From: Streptomyces sp. AC558_RSS880
GTDB lineage: Bacteria > Actinomycetota > Actinomycetes > Streptomycetales > Streptomycetaceae
NCBI RefSeq assembly: GCF_019049255.1
Contig: NZ_JAGMUJ010000037.1
Coordinates: 1-40,805, forward strand
Reading direction: 5' to 3'
DNA: 40,805 bases
In this document: positions 8,261 to 16,323 of the stretch, one piece after another
Layout of the letters: each line of letters opens with the position of its first letter
How positions within the stretch are numbered: the first letter of the stretch is position 1
The notes under the pieces: model-generated
What the model was told of the DNA's origin: nothing
Database searches by the model: none
The model's input: the letters and a program-made list of their open reading frames with translations, nothing else
Position numbers and translations under genes: made by a program

Positions 8261-9391
8261 GTGACCATCGCCTCCCCGGACACCGCCCTCCGAGCGGCCG
8301 CGATTCTCTCCCGGCCCACCACGATCAACGGCCTGACCGTCCCCAACCGCATCGCCATGGCGCCGATGACCCGGATGTTCTCGCCGGGCGGTGTTCCCGG
8401 CGAGGACGTCGTGTCGTACTACTCCCGTCGTGCCGCGGCCGGTGTCGGGCTGATCGTCACCGAGGGGACGTACGTGGGGCACGAGTCGGCCGGGCAGAGC
8501 GACCGGGTGCCGCGGTTCCACGGGGAGGAGCAGCTCGCGGGCTGGGCGAAGGTCGCCGAGGCGGTGCACGCGGCGGGCGGCACGATCGTGCCGCAGCTCT
8601 GGCACATCGGCATGGTCCGCGAGCAGGGCCAGGCGCCGTACCCGGACGCCCCGGCGATCGGCCCGTCCGGGGTGCGCACGGACGGCACCGAGGGCAAGGG
8701 CGAGGCGATGACGCAGGCCGACATCGACGACGTCGTCGCCGCGTTCGCCCGGGCGGCCGCCGACGCCGAGCGCATCGGCTTCGACGGCGTGGAACTGCAC
8801 GGCGCCCACGGCTACCTCATCGACCAGTTCCTGTGGTCCGGCACCAACCGCCGCACCGACGCCTACGGCGGTGACCCGGTGGCCCGCGCGACGTTCGCGG
8901 CGGAGGTCGTGGCGGCGGTGCGCGCCGCCGTGTCGCCCGAGTTCCCGGTGATCTTCCGCTACTCGCAGTGGAAGCAGGACGCCTACGACGCCCGGCTCGC
9001 CGGGACGCCCCAGGAGCTGGAGGCGATCCTCGCCCCGCTCGCCGCGGCCGGTGTCGACGCCTTCCACGCGTCCACGCGCCGCTACTGGCTGCCGGAGTTC
9101 GAGGACTCCGACCTCAACCTGGCCGGCTGGACGAAGAAGCTGACCGGGAAGCCCGCCATCACGGTCGGCTCGGTCGGCCTGAACGGCGAGTTCTCCAAGG
9201 CGTTCCAGGGGGAGGGCGCCGAGCTCGGCAGCCTCGACAACCTGCTCGACCGGATGGAGCGGGACGAGTTCGACCTTGTCGCCGTGGGCCGCGCGCTGCT
9301 CCAGGACCCGGAGTGGGCGGCCAAGGTGCTGGCCGGCCGCTTCGACGAGCTGACGCCCTACGAGGCGGCGTCCCTGCAGACGCTGAGCTGA
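8261..9391 (+). CDS. Old Yellow Enzyme-family ene-reductase (NADH:flavin oxidoreductase)
   Basis: A 376-residue FMN-dependent TIM-barrel oxidoreductase that reduces activated C=C bonds or similar electrophiles with NAD(P)H. The signature motifs are PNRIAMAPMTR near residue 28, QLWH at 112-115, and ELHGAHGYLIDQF with H180, H183 and Y185, followed by NRRTDAYGG. The start is GTG 8261 with AGAGGAG at 8247-8253; the longer upstream frame crosses the groEL2 terminator and operators and is not coding. The double palindrome upstream suggests induction by a reactive compound through a repressor encoded elsewhere. The physiological substrate cannot be read from the sequence. Confidence 0.93.
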   Translation: MTIASPDTALRAAAILSRPTTINGLTVPNRIAMAPMTRMFSPGGVPGEDVVSYYSRRAAAGVGLIVTEGTYVGHESAGQSDRVPRFHGEEQLAGWAKVAEAVHAAGGTIVPQLWHIGMVREQGQAPYPDAPAIGPSGVRTDGTEGKGEAMTQADIDDVVAAFARAAADAERIGFDGVELHGAHGYLIDQFLWSGTNRRTDAYGGDPVARATFAAEVVAAVRAAVSPEFPVIFRYSQWKQDAYDARLAGTPQELEAILAPLAAAGVDAFHASTRRYWLPEFEDSDLNLAGWTKKLTGKPAITVGSVGLNGEFSKAFQGEGAELGSLDNLLDRMERDEFDLVAVGRALLQDPEWAAKVLAGRFDELTPYEAASLQTLS

Positions 9392-9412
9392 GCCGGCCGG
9401 CCCCGGCGGAGT

Positions 9413-9447
9413 GGTGCGGCGCCCCCCGGCCGAGGGGGCGCCGCACC
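9413..9447 (+). terminator. Terminator after the ene-reductase
   Basis: A 14-bp perfect stem, 9413-9426 with 9434-9447, has a 7-base loop and is very GC-rich. Confidence 0.85.
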
Positions 9448-9483
9448 GTCGTGTGTGTCATCCCCTCGTCACCCCCTTTTAAC

Positions 9484-9536
9484 TTGCTTAAGTCAATCAA
9501 TCGCCATAAGGTTGCCTGAGTCAAGTAGACCTGAGT
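9484..9536 (+). promoter_or_regulatory. Repeated operator-like motif upstream of the MFS exporter
   Basis: Two 13-base copies, ttgcttaagtcaa (9484-9496) and ttgcctgagtcaa (9512-9524), differ at two positions and are spaced 28 bp apart. A third partial copy, ctgagtc, is at 9531-9537. Each copy has TTG...CAA ends, the shape of a MarR-type operator. They sit 20-70 bp before the exporter start. Confidence 0.55.
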
Positions 9537-9555
9537 CGTCACGGAGATCTCCCTC

Positions 9556-11043
9556 ATGTCCGACGCGCCCGCCCGATCCGACACGACCGGCACCGCCGCG
9601 CCGCCCAAGACCGGTGCCGTGGTGCCCGTACTGGCCTTCAGCGGCATCGTGGTCTCGCTGATGCAGACCCTGGTGATCCCGATCGTGGGACAGCTGCCGC
9701 AGTACCTGGACGCCTCGGCGTCGGACACCGCCTGGGCCATCACCGCCACCCTGCTCGCGGCGGCCGTCGCCACCCCGGTCATGGGCCGGCTCGGCGACAT
9801 GCACGGCAAGCGCCGCATGCTGCTGGTCAGCATGACCATGCTGGTGATCGGTTCCGTGGTCGCGGGACTCAGCGACTCCCTGGTCCCGATGATCGTCGGC
9901 CGGGCCCTGCAGGGCCTGTCGTCCGGCGTGATCCCGCTCGGCATCAGCATCCTGCGCGACGAACTGCCCGCGGAGAAGCTCGGCTCGGCCACCGCGATGA
10001 TCAGCGCCTCGCTCGGCGTCGGCGGCGCCCTCGGCCTGCCCGCCGCCGCACTGATCGCCGACAACTTCGACTGGCACGCGCTGTTCTGGACCTCCGCCGC
10101 CCTCGGCGTCGTCGCCCTGGTCCTGGTGCTGGCCCTCGTACCGGAGTCGAAGGTGCGCACCGGCGGACGGTTCGACCTGGCCGGCGCGGCCGGCATGGCG
10201 GCCGGACTCGTCTGCCTGCTGCTGGCGATCTCCAAGGGCGCCGACTGGGGCTGGGGGAGCGGCACCACCCTCGGCCTGTTCGTGGCGGCCGTGGTCGTCC
10301 TGCTGGGCTGGGGCTTCTTCGAACTGCGCGTCGACCAGCCGCTGGTGGACCTGCGCACCACCGCCCGCCCCCAGGTGCTGATCACCAACCTCGCCTCGGT
10401 GGCGATCGGCTTCGGCATGTTCTCCATGTCCCTGGTCATCCCGCAGCTGCTCCAGCTGCCCGAGCGGACCGGCTACGGCCTCGGCCAGTCCCTGCTCGCC
10501 GCCGGACTGGTCATGGCCCCGTCCGGCCTGGTGATGATGGCGTTGGCCCCCGTCTCCGCGCTGGTCTCCCGCGCCAAGGGCCCGAAGGTGACGCTGATGA
10601 TCGGCGCCCTGATCGTGGCCGCCGGCTACGGCCTGAACGTCCTGCTCATGAGCGAGGTCTGGCACTTCGTGCTGGCGTCCTGCGTCATCGGCGCCGGCAT
10701 CGGCTTCACCTACGGCGCGATGCCCGCCCTCATCATGGGCGCGGTGCCCGCCTCCGAGACCGGCGCCGCCAACAGCCTCAACACCCTGATGCGCTCCATC
10801 GGCACCTCCGTCGCCAGCGCCGTCGCCGGTGTCGTACTGGCGCAGATGACCACGCGGTTCGGCCCGTACGCGCTGCCCGGCGAGGACGGCTTCCGCACCG
10901 TCCTGGCGCTCGGCGCCGGGGCCGCGCTCATCGGCTTCGCCATCGCCGCGTTCATCCCGCGGCAGCGTCCGGCGGCCCCGGACACGGCGGCCGCCGGCGA
11001 ACCCGTCCGGCCGGCCACGGAGGCCTCCGCGGCGCAGGCGTAG
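9556..11043 (+). CDS. MFS drug transporter, DHA2 (EmrB/QacA) type
   Basis: A 495-residue inner-membrane major facilitator with the length and hydrophobic pattern of the 14-TM drug:proton antiporters. Motif A, GRLGDMHGKRR, follows TM2 near residue 75. Antiporter motif C is suggested by the GVGGALGLPAAALI stretch in TM5. The C-terminal tail is hydrophilic and rich in Ala and Pro. ATG 9556 is preceded by GGAG nine bases upstream. The repeated TTGC-N-GTCAA motif suggests control by a MarR-like repressor not in this window. Export of a toxic or antibiotic compound is the family role; the substrate is unknown. Confidence 0.93.
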   Translation: MSDAPARSDTTGTAAPPKTGAVVPVLAFSGIVVSLMQTLVIPIVGQLPQYLDASASDTAWAITATLLAAAVATPVMGRLGDMHGKRRMLLVSMTMLVIGSVVAGLSDSLVPMIVGRALQGLSSGVIPLGISILRDELPAEKLGSATAMISASLGVGGALGLPAAALIADNFDWHALFWTSAALGVVALVLVLALVPESKVRTGGRFDLAGAAGMAAGLVCLLLAISKGADWGWGSGTTLGLFVAAVVVLLGWGFFELRVDQPLVDLRTTARPQVLITNLASVAIGFGMFSMSLVIPQLLQLPERTGYGLGQSLLAAGLVMAPSGLVMMALAPVSALVSRAKGPKVTLMIGALIVAAGYGLNVLLMSEVWHFVLASCVIGAGIGFTYGAMPALIMGAVPASETGAANSLNTLMRSIGTSVASAVAGVVLAQMTTRFGPYALPGEDGFRTVLALGAGAALIGFAIAAFIPRQRPAAPDTAAAGEPVRPATEASAAQA

Positions 11044-11068
11044 GCGTAGGCGCGTCCGCGTGACCACC

Positions 11069-11102
11069 GGCCGCCGCCCGGACGTGGGTCCGGGCGGCGG
11101 CC
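11069..11102 (+). terminator. Terminator after the MFS gene
   Basis: A 14-bp perfect stem, 11069-11082 with 11089-11102, has a 6-base loop. It probably serves both converging genes. Confidence 0.82.
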
Positions 11103-11109
11103 ACTCCGA

Positions 11110-11153
11110 GTACTACATGGTGCCCATCGGCGTACTACATGGTGCCCATCGGC
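11110..11153. repeat. Perfect 22-bp tandem duplication at the end of the 189-residue gene
   Basis: 11110-11131 and 11132-11153 are identical, head to tail. The right copy encodes the last residues and TAG stop (11135-11137) of the minus-strand gene. The left copy lies just beyond the stop and repeats the same coding end. Confidence 0.95.
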
Positions 11154-11704
11154 TCGATGTCCACCCGCACCGGCGTCCCCCACACGCGCAGCACCTCGTA
11201 GTCGGTGAACTCGTGCACGATCCGGTACGCCATGGCCGGACGGGGCCCGCGCCGCTGCGCCGCGATGTACAGCTCCGCCTCGCGCCGGTCCCGGCGCGGG
11301 GTGCCGCACAGCTGCCAGGTCTGGCCGTTCCACAGCTCCGGCAGCCAGCGCTGCTGCGGCTGCGGCCGGTCCTCGCGCACCCCGTACCGGGACGGCGTGG
11401 GCTCGGCGGGCCGGGCCTGCGGGGCGGGACCGTTGAACTCGGCGCGGCGGGCGGCGCGGCGCCGGGTCTCGCAGAGCAGGCACAGGTCCGGGGCGCTCTC
11501 GTCGACCGGTCCCGTCGGGTGCTCGGCGCAGCGCGTGCTGGGCGCGGCCGTGGTGACGCTCTCCTCCAGCAGGTCCAGGGCCCGCCGCAGGTCGTCCTTC
11601 ACTTCGTGCAGCCGGGCGTCAGGGGTGTCGGCGGACAGCGCCTCGCCGTGCTCCCCGAGCACGCGCAGGGCGCGGCCCAGGGCGGTGAGCTGCGCGTGGT
11701 TCAT
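11135..11704 (-). CDS. Hypothetical protein with possible zinc knuckle
   Basis: A 189-residue soluble protein I do not recognise. Residues 1-50 look helical and amphipathic. C59, H62, C75 and C78 are spaced like a small metal-binding knuckle. A proline-rich linker follows, and the C-terminal 70 residues contain aromatic and charged stretches (LWNGQTWQL). Codon use is normal for the region. It is 49 bp downstream of murQ on the same strand and may be the last gene of the rpiR-murQ unit. Its 3' end carries a 22-bp tandem duplication. No function is proposed. Confidence 0.75.
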   Translation of the reverse strand: MNHAQLTALGRALRVLGEHGEALSADTPDARLHEVKDDLRRALDLLEESVTTAAPSTRCAEHPTGPVDESAPDLCLLCETRRRAARRAEFNGPAPQARPAEPTPSRYGVREDRPQPQQRWLPELWNGQTWQLCGTPRRDRREAELYIAAQRRGPRPAMAYRIVHEFTDYEVLRVWGTPVRVDIEPMGTM

Positions 11705-11753
11705 GGTTCGTCTCCGGGTCGGGTGCTCTCCAGTATCCGCCCACGGGCTTCCT

Positions 11754-12689
11754 TCACTCCCGCGCCCTGGTGAGAGCCGCGCGCAGGTGGCCGTCGGACT
11801 CCGCGAGGAGGCGGGCGGCCGTCGGGCCGTCGACGTCGGCCAGGATGACCAGGATCGCGTGCTTGACCTCGCCGTCCGTGGCGGTCAGGGCGCGCTCGAC
11901 GACGTCGTCCGCCGCGCCCGTAGCCTGCGCGACGATGCGGCGGGAACGGGCGCGCAGCTTCTCGTTGGAGGCGCGCACGTCGACCATCAGGTTCCCGTAC
12001 GTCTTGCCCAGCCGGATCATCGTGATCGTCGACAGCATGTTCAGCACCAGCTTCTGCGCCGTACCGGCCTTCAGGCGCGTGGAGCCGGTGAGGAACTCCG
12101 GGCCGACGACGACCTCGATGCCGTGCTCGGCCTCCGCCGCCAGCGCGCTGCCCCGGTTGCAGGCCAGCCCCACGGTGAGGGCGCCGCGCGCGCGGGCGTA
12201 CGCGACGGCGCCGAGCGCGTACGGGGTGCGGCCGGAGGCGGAGACCCCGACCACCGTGTCGTCGGCGGTCAGCTCCAGCGCGGCCAGGTCGGACTCGGCC
12301 AGCTCGCGCGAGTCCTCGGCGCCCTCCACCGAGGTGACCAAGGCGTCGGGGCCGCCTGCGATCAGGCCGACGACCCGTGCCGGGTCGGTGTTGAAGGTGG
12401 GCGGGCACTCGGAGGCGTCCAGCACCCCGAGCCGGCCGGCGGTGCCGGCGCCCGCGTAGACCAGCCGCCCGCCGCGGGCCATCCGCTCGGCGACGGCGTC
12501 GATCGCGGCGGCGATCACCGGTACCTGTTCGGCCACGGCACCGGCCACGGTGGCGTCCTCGCCGTTCATCAGCCGCGCGATGTCGAGGGTGGGCAACCGG
12601 TCGACGTCCGCCAGCTCGGGCCGGTACGCCTCGGTGGTGAGCGTCTCCAACTGGGCGCGGACGTCGCGGTGGTGGGAAGCAGAAGGCAT
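11754..12689 (-). CDS. murQ: N-acetylmuramic acid 6-phosphate etherase
   Basis: Cleaves the lactyl ether of MurNAc 6-phosphate to give GlcNAc 6-phosphate and D-lactate in peptidoglycan recycling. The 311-residue protein opens with the LTTEAYRPELADVD and LPTLDIARLMNGED motifs of the family. It has the SIS-fold YAGAGTAGRLGVLDASECPPTF segment with candidate catalytic E94, and the GSTRLKAGTAQKLVLNM motif. ATG 12687-12689 is the start. The rpiR-type regulator immediately upstream on the same strand is the usual genetic partner, and a GroEL-sized distance away cutC carries a DasR-like site. GlcNAc-6P can feed back into amino-sugar metabolism. Confidence 0.95.
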   Translation of the reverse strand: MPSASHHRDVRAQLETLTTEAYRPELADVDRLPTLDIARLMNGEDATVAGAVAEQVPVIAAAIDAVAERMARGGRLVYAGAGTAGRLGVLDASECPPTFNTDPARVVGLIAGGPDALVTSVEGAEDSRELAESDLAALELTADDTVVGVSASGRTPYALGAVAYARARGALTVGLACNRGSALAAEAEHGIEVVVGPEFLTGSTRLKAGTAQKLVLNMLSTITMIRLGKTYGNLMVDVRASNEKLRARSRRIVAQATGAADDVVERALTATDGEVKHAILVILADVDGPTAARLLAESDGHLRAALTRARE

Positions 12690-12722
12690 GGGTGACTTTC
12701 CGATTCGGGGTGGGACGGCTTA

Positions 12723-12768
12723 CCCAGGGGCGCGGGACTGTGCTGGACGTGCGACTGCCGCCGCGTGC
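12723..12768 (-). repeat. Dispersed intergenic repeat copy before murQ
   Basis: 12749-12767 is the exact reverse complement of 4962-4980 (19 bases). Similarity continues toward 12723, through the reverse complement of a cagtcccgcgcccctggg stretch. It lies in the 126-bp gap between rpiR and murQ. Confidence 0.6.
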
Positions 12769-12815
12769 GCGCGATCGACCACGGACCACCCGCGGACGAC
12801 CGTGACGATCGACTC

Positions 12816-13787
12816 CTACGGTCCCCTCCGAGCGGCCCGGTGCCGGTGCGCCAACGCCTCGTACGACGCGGACAGCGCCGGCGCCGCCGACTCGTACGTC
12901 CGTTGGGCGACCCCCACGAACAGGCAGTCCACCACCAGCAGTTGCCCCGTCCGGGAGGACATCGCGGCCGGCCGCAGCTCGCTCTCGCGGGCCGTGGACG
13001 TGGTCAGGACGTGGTCGGCGTACTGCGTGACGGGGCTGTCCGGGCGGCCGGTGACCGCCACCGTCGTCGCCCCGTGCTCGAAGGCGACCCGGAGGGGTTC
13101 GATGACGTCCCCGGTCGACCCGGAGTGCGTGACGGCGATCGCCACGTCCCCCGGACGCAGCTGCACCGCGTTGGTGACGGCGAGGTGCGGGTCGCTGTGG
13201 GCGTGCGCCAGCAGGCCTATGCGCAGGAGTTTCTGGGTGAGGTCCTGGGCGACGAGCCCCGACGCGCCGACGCCGTACACATCGGTGCGGCGGGCGCCGG
13301 CCAGGGCGGTCACGGCCGCCGCGAGCTGGACGGTGTCCAGTCCGGCCGCGGTGTCGGCGAGGGTCTGCTGCTCGTCGTAGGCGAGTTTCGCCACGACGTC
13401 GGCTATGGGGTCGTCCACCGCGATGTCGGTGGTGATGGCGGGCGCGCGGCCGGACTGCTGCTGGGCGGCGAGACCGGCCAGCGCCAGCCGCAGATCGCGG
13501 TAGCCGGGGTAGCCGAGCAGGCGGGCGGTGCGGACGACGGTGGCCTCGCTGGTGCCGGTGAGTTCGGCGAGTCCGGTGACCGTGAGGGCCGCGCAGCCGG
13601 CCGGGTCGTCGGCGACGGCCTCGGCGACCCGCTGCATGGAACGGGTCATCGACGGAGCCAGCGTGCGGACCTTGGCCGCCAGGGCGGCGGGCGCGGGAGG
13701 GGCGGGCGCGCCGCCGCCCGTGCCCGGAGCGCCCGGGCCGCCCGGCCCGCGCCCGCTCGCGAAAATTTCCTTCACTTCATCGGTCAC
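12816..13787 (-). CDS. RpiR/MurR-family transcriptional regulator
   Basis: A 323-residue regulator with an N-terminal RpiR helix-turn-helix (about residues 40-115; LAELTGTSEATVVRTARLLG is the recognition region) and a C-terminal SIS sugar-phosphate-binding domain (about 130-290; YGVGASG and VTHSGSTGD). An Ala/Gly/Pro-rich segment precedes the HTH. It starts at GTG 13785-13787; a second GTG at 13773-13775 is in frame. Lying just upstream of murQ, it probably senses MurNAc-6P or a related sugar phosphate and controls murQ. A large inverted repeat, 13760-13806, spans its own start and suggests autoregulation. Confidence 0.9.
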   Translation of the reverse strand: MTDEVKEIFASGRGPGGPGAPGTGGGAPAPPAPAALAAKVRTLAPSMTRSMQRVAEAVADDPAGCAALTVTGLAELTGTSEATVVRTARLLGYPGYRDLRLALAGLAAQQQSGRAPAITTDIAVDDPIADVVAKLAYDEQQTLADTAAGLDTVQLAAAVTALAGARRTDVYGVGASGLVAQDLTQKLLRIGLLAHAHSDPHLAVTNAVQLRPGDVAIAVTHSGSTGDVIEPLRVAFEHGATTVAVTGRPDSPVTQYADHVLTTSTARESELRPAAMSSRTGQLLVVDCLFVGVAQRTYESAAPALSASYEALAHRHRAARRGP

Positions 13788-13806
13788 AGTGTGAAAGATA
13801 TTTTCG
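13760..13806. promoter_or_regulatory. Long inverted repeat over the rpiR start, probable operator
   Basis: Arms 13760-13775 and 13791-13806 are 16 bases each and pair at 14 positions. The outer seven bases, cgaaaat and attttcg, match perfectly. The 15-base centre, with the first base of the right arm, contributes to a perfect 5-1-5 palindrome, tcacagtgtga (13784-13794). It lies in the divergent region between rpiR and the plus-strand gene at 13844. Confidence 0.65.
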
Positions 13807-13843
13807 TTCCGGTCGTACGGTCAAGAGTGCGCACAATAGGGGC

Positions 13844-14260
13844 ATGGACCCCCATGCTCCCCACGGCGAACCCGGCACCCACCCCGTCAGCCCCCTGGAA
13901 CAGGCGTTGCACGCGGCGCGCGCCCTCGTGCTCGCCGATCTGGTCGCGCGCGAGGTCGCCGAGGCGGACGTGGTGTCCCTGGTCGAGAAGTCCGTCACGC
14001 ACCGGCGCTGGTGGGTGGAACAGTGGCCGGACGGCGCCGGGTTCCTCCCCGGCCTGGTCGCCCAGGACGTACAGGACGCCCTGCTGGAACGGTACGGCCG
14101 CTGGCCGCTGTGCCCGGTCTGCCGCACCGGTGACCCGCACGCGCTGGACGTGGAGCCGGAACTCGGCCCCGATCCGCACTGGGTGTGCCACAAGGCGGGC
14201 GTGCGGGTCGCGGCCGTGGGCGGACTGGGCGGGGCCGCGGACGGAGCGGGCTCCTCGTGA
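13844..14260 (+). CDS. Hypothetical protein with CxxC/CH zinc-ribbon-like end
   Basis: A 138-residue protein with a helical N-terminal two-thirds (VARALVLADLVAREV-like, with charged and aliphatic repeats). The C-terminal part has C90, C93, C115 and H116 spaced like a zinc ribbon. I do not recognise the family. Its stop overlaps the next gene's GTG start (GTGA at 14257-14260), so the two are translationally coupled. The gene diverges from rpiR, and the RpiR-type inverted repeat upstream may influence both. Confidence 0.75.
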   Translation: MDPHAPHGEPGTHPVSPLEQALHAARALVLADLVAREVAEADVVSLVEKSVTHRRWWVEQWPDGAGFLPGLVAQDVQDALLERYGRWPLCPVCRTGDPHALDVEPELGPDPHWVCHKAGVRVAAVGGLGGAADGAGSS

Positions 14261-14535
14261 CCGTGTACATCGACCCGCCCACCTGGCCGGGCCACGGCCG
14301 GATGTGGTCCCACCTCGTCAGCGACCTCTCCTACGACGAACTGCACGCCTTCGCCGACCGCCTGGGCGTTCCCCGCCGCGCCTTCGAACGCGACCACTAC
14401 GACATCCCCCGGCACCGGTACGCCGACGCGGTGCGCGCCGGGGCGGTCGAGGTCAGCAGCCGCGAGGTGGTGCGGCTGCTGCACGGGGCGGGGCTGCGGC
14501 GCCGCAAGGGCGCGGCTCAGCCGCGGAGTTCGTAG
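14257..14535 (+). CDS. DUF4031 domain protein
   Basis: A 92-residue protein starting GTG 14257, in a GTGA overlap with the gene before. It begins VTVYIDPPTWPGHGRMWSHL and contains LSYDELHAFADRLGVPRRAFERDHYDIP. This is the conserved core of the DUF4031 family of actinobacteria, whose function is unknown. His, Asp and Tyr are frequent in the core, but no enzymatic role is established. The C-terminus is basic. Its 3' end overlaps the converging DinB/GNAT gene by 19 bp. Confidence 0.85.
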   Translation: MTVYIDPPTWPGHGRMWSHLVSDLSYDELHAFADRLGVPRRAFERDHYDIPRHRYADAVRAGAVEVSSREVVRLLHGAGLRRRKGAAQPRSS

Positions 14536-15602
14536 GAGATCTGACCCTCCTGCCGGGACACCTCGGTGAAACCGGCCCGGGTGACGACCTTCTGCGAGGG
14601 CACGTTCTCCTGGTCGACGACGGCGGCCACCGTCCGTACGCCGTCCTGCTCCAGCGCCCAGCGCGACAGCGTGCGCAGCGCCTCGGTGGCGTAACCGTGG
14701 CCGCGGGCGCCCACGACGAGGTCGTAGCCGATCTCCACGCGGCCGTCCCCGTCCGGGACGCCGTGGAAGCCCATCGCGCCCACCGCGCGGTCGTCGTCCC
14801 GCCGGACCAGCACGTACATGCCCCACTCCGGGTGGAACACGCCCTCCTCGTACTGCGTGACCATGATCCCGGCGCCTTCGCGGGTGCCGTCGGCGGCGGC
14901 CCCGCCGACCCACTCGTGACCGCCGTCACCCGCCAGGGACAGGTCGGCGGCGGTCGCCGGGGTGACACCCTCCAGGGTCAGCCGCTCCGACCGGAGCACC
15001 GGGTTGTTGCTCCAGCGCCACCCGGTGACGGGCTCCCGTCCCGGCAGTTCGCCGCGCCCGGTGGCCCACAGCAGCGTCCGCCACGGTGTGGGCCCCGGCT
15101 TGACCCGCGGGAAGATCCGGGTGAGGACGAAGGAGGCCAGCTCGGCCGGCGGCTCGTACGCGATTCCCATCCCCTCGGCGATGTCGTGCGTGTGCAGCAG
15201 CACCTCGGCCACGCCCATCGCGGCGAAGCCCTCGCGGTTCGCGTGCCGGAAGGGGTAGGGGTGGAAGGCGCGGACCGCGCGCGGGGTGGTGCGGACCGCG
15301 GCGGCGAGCAGGGCGCCGGTCGTGGTGATCACCTGGAGGGCGCCCGCGTTGTCGGCGGGGTCCAGGCCGTCCTCGCTTCCTTCGAGGGTGATCTCGAAGG
15401 GTACGTACGCGTCCTGCGCCCGCCCGGCGATCTGTCCCGCGTACGCGATGAGATCGCTCGCGATGTGCGCCGCCGTCTCCCGGCAGCTCCACTCCAGCCG
15501 CCCGGCCCTCACCCCCGCCCAGTCCCGGTCGGTGACCGCCCCCAGCGCCGCCACGCAGTCCGCGACGGCTTCCTCCACCTGTTCCGCTCCCACAGCATGC
15601 AT
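14517..15602 (-). CDS. DinB/maleylpyruvate isomerase-like domain fused to GNAT acetyltransferase
   Basis: A 361-residue two-domain protein. Residues 1 to about 190 form a DinB-like helical domain of the mycothiol-dependent maleylpyruvate isomerase type (CRETAAHIASDLIAYAGQI; VLLHTHDIAEGMG, with candidate metal-binding histidines). Residues about 200-361 form a RimJ/RimL-type N-acetyltransferase with the acetyl-CoA loop ARGHGYATEAL and the NVPSQKVVTRAGF motif. The start ATG 15600-15602 is chosen because the frame upstream only reads through the HD gene. It follows the HD gene by 10 bp and is probably co-transcribed with it. The acceptor is unknown. Confidence 0.85.
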   Translation of the reverse strand: MHAVGAEQVEEAVADCVAALGAVTDRDWAGVRAGRLEWSCRETAAHIASDLIAYAGQIAGRAQDAYVPFEITLEGSEDGLDPADNAGALQVITTTGALLAAAVRTTPRAVRAFHPYPFRHANREGFAAMGVAEVLLHTHDIAEGMGIAYEPPAELASFVLTRIFPRVKPGPTPWRTLLWATGRGELPGREPVTGWRWSNNPVLRSERLTLEGVTPATAADLSLAGDGGHEWVGGAAADGTREGAGIMVTQYEEGVFHPEWGMYVLVRRDDDRAVGAMGFHGVPDGDGRVEIGYDLVVGARGHGYATEALRTLSRWALEQDGVRTVAAVVDQENVPSQKVVTRAGFTEVSRQEGQISYELRG

Positions 15603-15612
15603 GCGGGGCAGG

Positions 15613-16275
15613 CTAGGCGGGCGGTGCGGGCGCGGTCGACAGCATTTCCAGCTCGCCGCGCATGTTGTAGCGGGCGGTGGCCTCCCAGTGCTCCCGCCCG
15701 TACGGCGTACGGAACAGGCGCGGCAGGGCGAGGAGTTGCCGCAGCACGTCGGCACGGCCCGCGCGGAAGGCCTCGTTCGGCACGAAGTGGTACTCCTCGC
15801 GCACGGCGGCGGTGTAGGCGGCGTACGACGACGGCGACGCGGCGAGGATCGCGAGGTCGGCGTCGCACAGCACCTGCCCGTCGCGGTCGTCGTCGGCCGG
15901 ATCGTGCGTGACGGTGAGCCGCACCAGCCGGGCCACCTCGGCGGTCTTCTCCGCGGACACCCCGGCCTCGGGGAGGGCCCGCTCGGCGAGCCGGGCGGAC
16001 CGCTCCTCGTTGGTGGACCGGTCCGGCAGGTAGACCGCGTCGTGGAACCAGGCGGCGAGCCGTACGACGTCCGGGTTGTCGGCGTACTCCTCCAGCACGT
16101 CGATGTGGTCCAGGACGGCGGTCAGGTGGGTGAGCGTGTGGTAGTGCCGCTGGGGCTCTGACCAGCGGCGCAGTAGTGCGTCGGCGTACTGGTACGGCTC
16201 GGGGAAGCACGCGCCGTCCCGTGCCGGGAGGAGGGCGCGCAGCCAGCGGGCACGGAGGGCGTCGGTGTCGGCCAT
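15613..16275 (-). CDS. HD-domain metal-dependent phosphohydrolase
   Basis: A 220-residue predicted phosphohydrolase. The HD pattern is visible: histidines in RHYHTLTHL (44-50), the HD pair in WFHDAVY (78-79), and a later DADLAILA aspartate. The substrate is unknown; relatives act on nucleotides or other phosphate esters. ATG 16273-16275 is the start, and the frame stays open upstream only in antisense to the next gene. It lies 10 bp before the DinB/GNAT gene on the same strand and diverges from the deaminase gene 48 bp away. Confidence 0.85.
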   Translation of the reverse strand: MADTDALRARWLRALLPARDGACFPEPYQYADALLRRWSEPQRHYHTLTHLTAVLDHIDVLEEYADNPDVVRLAAWFHDAVYLPDRSTNEERSARLAERALPEAGVSAEKTAEVARLVRLTVTHDPADDDRDGQVLCDADLAILAASPSSYAAYTAAVREEYHFVPNEAFRAGRADVLRQLLALPRLFRTPYGREHWEATARYNMRGELEMLSTAPAPPA

Positions 16276-16323
16276 GGGCCCATTGTCCGCCCCGGCTCCC
16301 GACGCCTGCCGCACACTGAGGGG

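Noticed and set aside
12765..15911. Very long plus-strand open frame (over 1000 codons)
   Set aside because: It runs antisense to rpiR, the DinB/GNAT gene and others. The length comes from high GC, and the protein is low-complexity Arg/Gly/Ala with no domain.
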